This document shows, one piece after another, positions 4,401 through 5,078 of a stretch of 5,078 nt of DNA. The translations under genes were made by a program, and so were the position numbers. The stretch is taken from positions 1-5,078 of the forward strand of contig JAFAVL010000190.1 in the NCBI GenBank assembly GCA_019242465.1. Direction: 5' to 3'. The stretch is from Chroococcidiopsidaceae cyanobacterium CP_BM_RX_35 (lineage in GTDB: Bacteria; Cyanobacteriota; Cyanobacteriia; Cyanobacteriales; Chroococcidiopsidaceae). The notes beneath the pieces are model-generated. The model saw only the letters and a list, made by a program, of their open reading frames with translations, was not told the DNA's origin and made no database searches. Every line of letters starts with the position of its first letter. Position 1 is the first letter of the stretch.

Positions 4401-5078
4401 ATGAATGTAGGTATATTTGTTAGTGCCTTGGGCGGCGCAAGTGTGGAATTTTTTGAGACGGCAGCGATCGCCTACGCAATTGGGCGTTCTGGCTATCGGC
4501 GCGAAGCGACTTTGGGTACCGTCACAGGCTTAGCGCTCGTGGGAATAGCAGCAGCAGTATTGGGAACAGAATTACAGCTGATTCCCCTACGATTTCTGCA
4601 AATCTGGATTGGGCTAGTACTGCTGTGGTTTGGTTGGGGTTGGGTAAAAAAGTCAGTGCTGCGACAGGCGAAGGGTAAACGCGCTGGATGGATCACCGAT
4701 CCCCTTGGTTCTGAAGGCATAACGTTAGAAACGCAGCGACGAGGCTTTAGTCGTCTGAACTTCGTTGTTATGGTCAAAAGTGCTGCCCTCGAAGGGTTGG
4801 AAGTGGCAATCATTGTTACCACCCTTGGTTTAGCATCAAGAGCTTGGAATGAAGCCGTATGGGGAGCGGCACTAGCTCTAGCATTAACAGTTGCTGTGGT
4901 GGCAGTTTTGCATGGTCATTTACTTAAAGTGCCAGAAGTACTGATTAAGCTCAGCGCGGGCGTACTGTTAATGGCATTTGGTACCTTCTGGCTAGGTGAA
5001 GGTTTGGGTTTACCCTGGCCGTTTGGGGATGTATCGCTGCTGGGTTTGATTATTCTTTATGGCTTGCTTTGCGGTCTT
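4401..5078 (+). CDS. COG4280-type membrane protein (3' partial)
   Basis: The frame is open from ATG 4401 to the window end, 226 codons without a stop, so the gene is cut by the window edge. It is a polytopic membrane protein of the predicted-membrane-protein group COG4280, normally about 240-260 residues, so only the tail is missing. Helices are visible at about residues 3-29, 36-56, 64-84, 122-143, 153-172, 183-200 and 211 onward. A basic, polar loop (85-120, KKSVLRQAKGKRAGWITD and onward) separates two halves. Each half opens with a related acidic motif in a helix: ASVEFFETAAIAYAIG (E16, E19) and AALEGLEVAIIVTTLG (E131, E134). This internal repeat resembles the E-rich pore motifs of cation/proton exchangers of the UPF0016/GDT1 type. 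A transport role is therefore plausible, but the substrate is unknown. A HIP1 octamer lies in the coding part (4464). The ribosome binding site is weak (TTGAGAAAAAC). Confidence 0.82.
   Translation, partial: MNVGIFVSALGGASVEFFETAAIAYAIGRSGYRREATLGTVTGLALVGIAAAVLGTELQLIPLRFLQIWIGLVLLWFGWGWVKKSVLRQAKGKRAGWITDPLGSEGITLETQRRGFSRLNFVVMVKSAALEGLEVAIIVTTLGLASRAWNEAVWGAALALALTVAVVAVLHGHLLKVPEVLIKLSAGVLLMAFGTFWLGEGLGLPWPFGDVSLLGLIILYGLLCGL
4464..4471. repeat. HIP1 octamer GCGATCGC
   Basis: The palindrome GCGATCGC is heavily over-represented in many cyanobacterial genomes. A second copy is at 1051-1058 and a decayed one at 1860-1867. The presence of two in 5 kb supports, but does not prove, a cyanobacterial host. 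Confidence 0.8.

Noticed and set aside
4493..4822. Minus-strand 109-codon frame opposite the COG4280-type gene
   Set aside because: The plus strand has a long membrane-protein frame with helices and a motif repeat; the minus frame is its shadow.

Overview
The window looks like a stretch of cyanobacterial accessory DNA, built from intact small genes, dead gene ends and mobile-element debris. The cyanobacterial assignment rests on two GCGATCGC (HIP1-type) octamers at 1051 and 4464, a decayed third at 1860 (GCGATCTC), and the general style of the proteins. It is an inference; no rRNA or species marker is present. Most genes have moderate GC content. The exception is a clearly GC-richer island at about 1255-1700.

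Layout. The window opens on the last 81 codons of a sensor histidine kinase (2-247, +), followed by a 115-residue three-helix membrane protein of unknown function (319-666, +). From about 783 to 1077 lies the decayed C-terminal end of an ArsB/CitM-type anion permease, with a frameshift and an in-frame TAA where GAA is expected. Just after its stop, a promoter-like box (1079-1094) precedes a short orphan N-terminal reading frame. This frame is cut off at 1211 by a 41-bp insertion-sequence end. Directly behind that end sits a foreign-looking, intact ydcZ/DUF606-type DMT transporter gene (1252-1695). Behind it is a 92-bp transposase-less mini-element (1719-1810), whose far end is the inverted copy (38/41) of the 1211-1251 end. 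The simplest reading is an IS6-like element or composite whose transposase has been lost and which now carries ydcZ at the position of the transposase start codon.

A 47-bp duplicate (43/47) of the permease tail plus the promoter-like box recurs at 1860-1906, immediately upstream of an exported, proline-rich, OB-like protein gene (1941-2660, +). A Coq4-like gene (2708-3202, -) and a TetR regulator gene (3256-3846, +) are divergently arranged around a GATACG-N4-CGTATC palindrome at 3221-3236. The window closes with the truncated N-terminus of an ABC transporter permease (3961-4344, +) and a COG4280-type membrane protein that runs off the end (4401-5078, +).

The two strongest points for follow-up are these. 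(1) Three separated copies of TGGCAYG-N4-TTGCA, with exact GG-N10-GC spacing as in sigma-54 -24/-12 promoters, in DNA that looks cyanobacterial; cyanobacteria are generally held to lack sigma-54. (2) The near-precise placement of ydcZ behind an IS end that appears to carry a promoter and ribosome binding site. The one clear regulatory pair is TetR with its Coq4-like neighbour. I see no evidence for a large new multi-gene system here.
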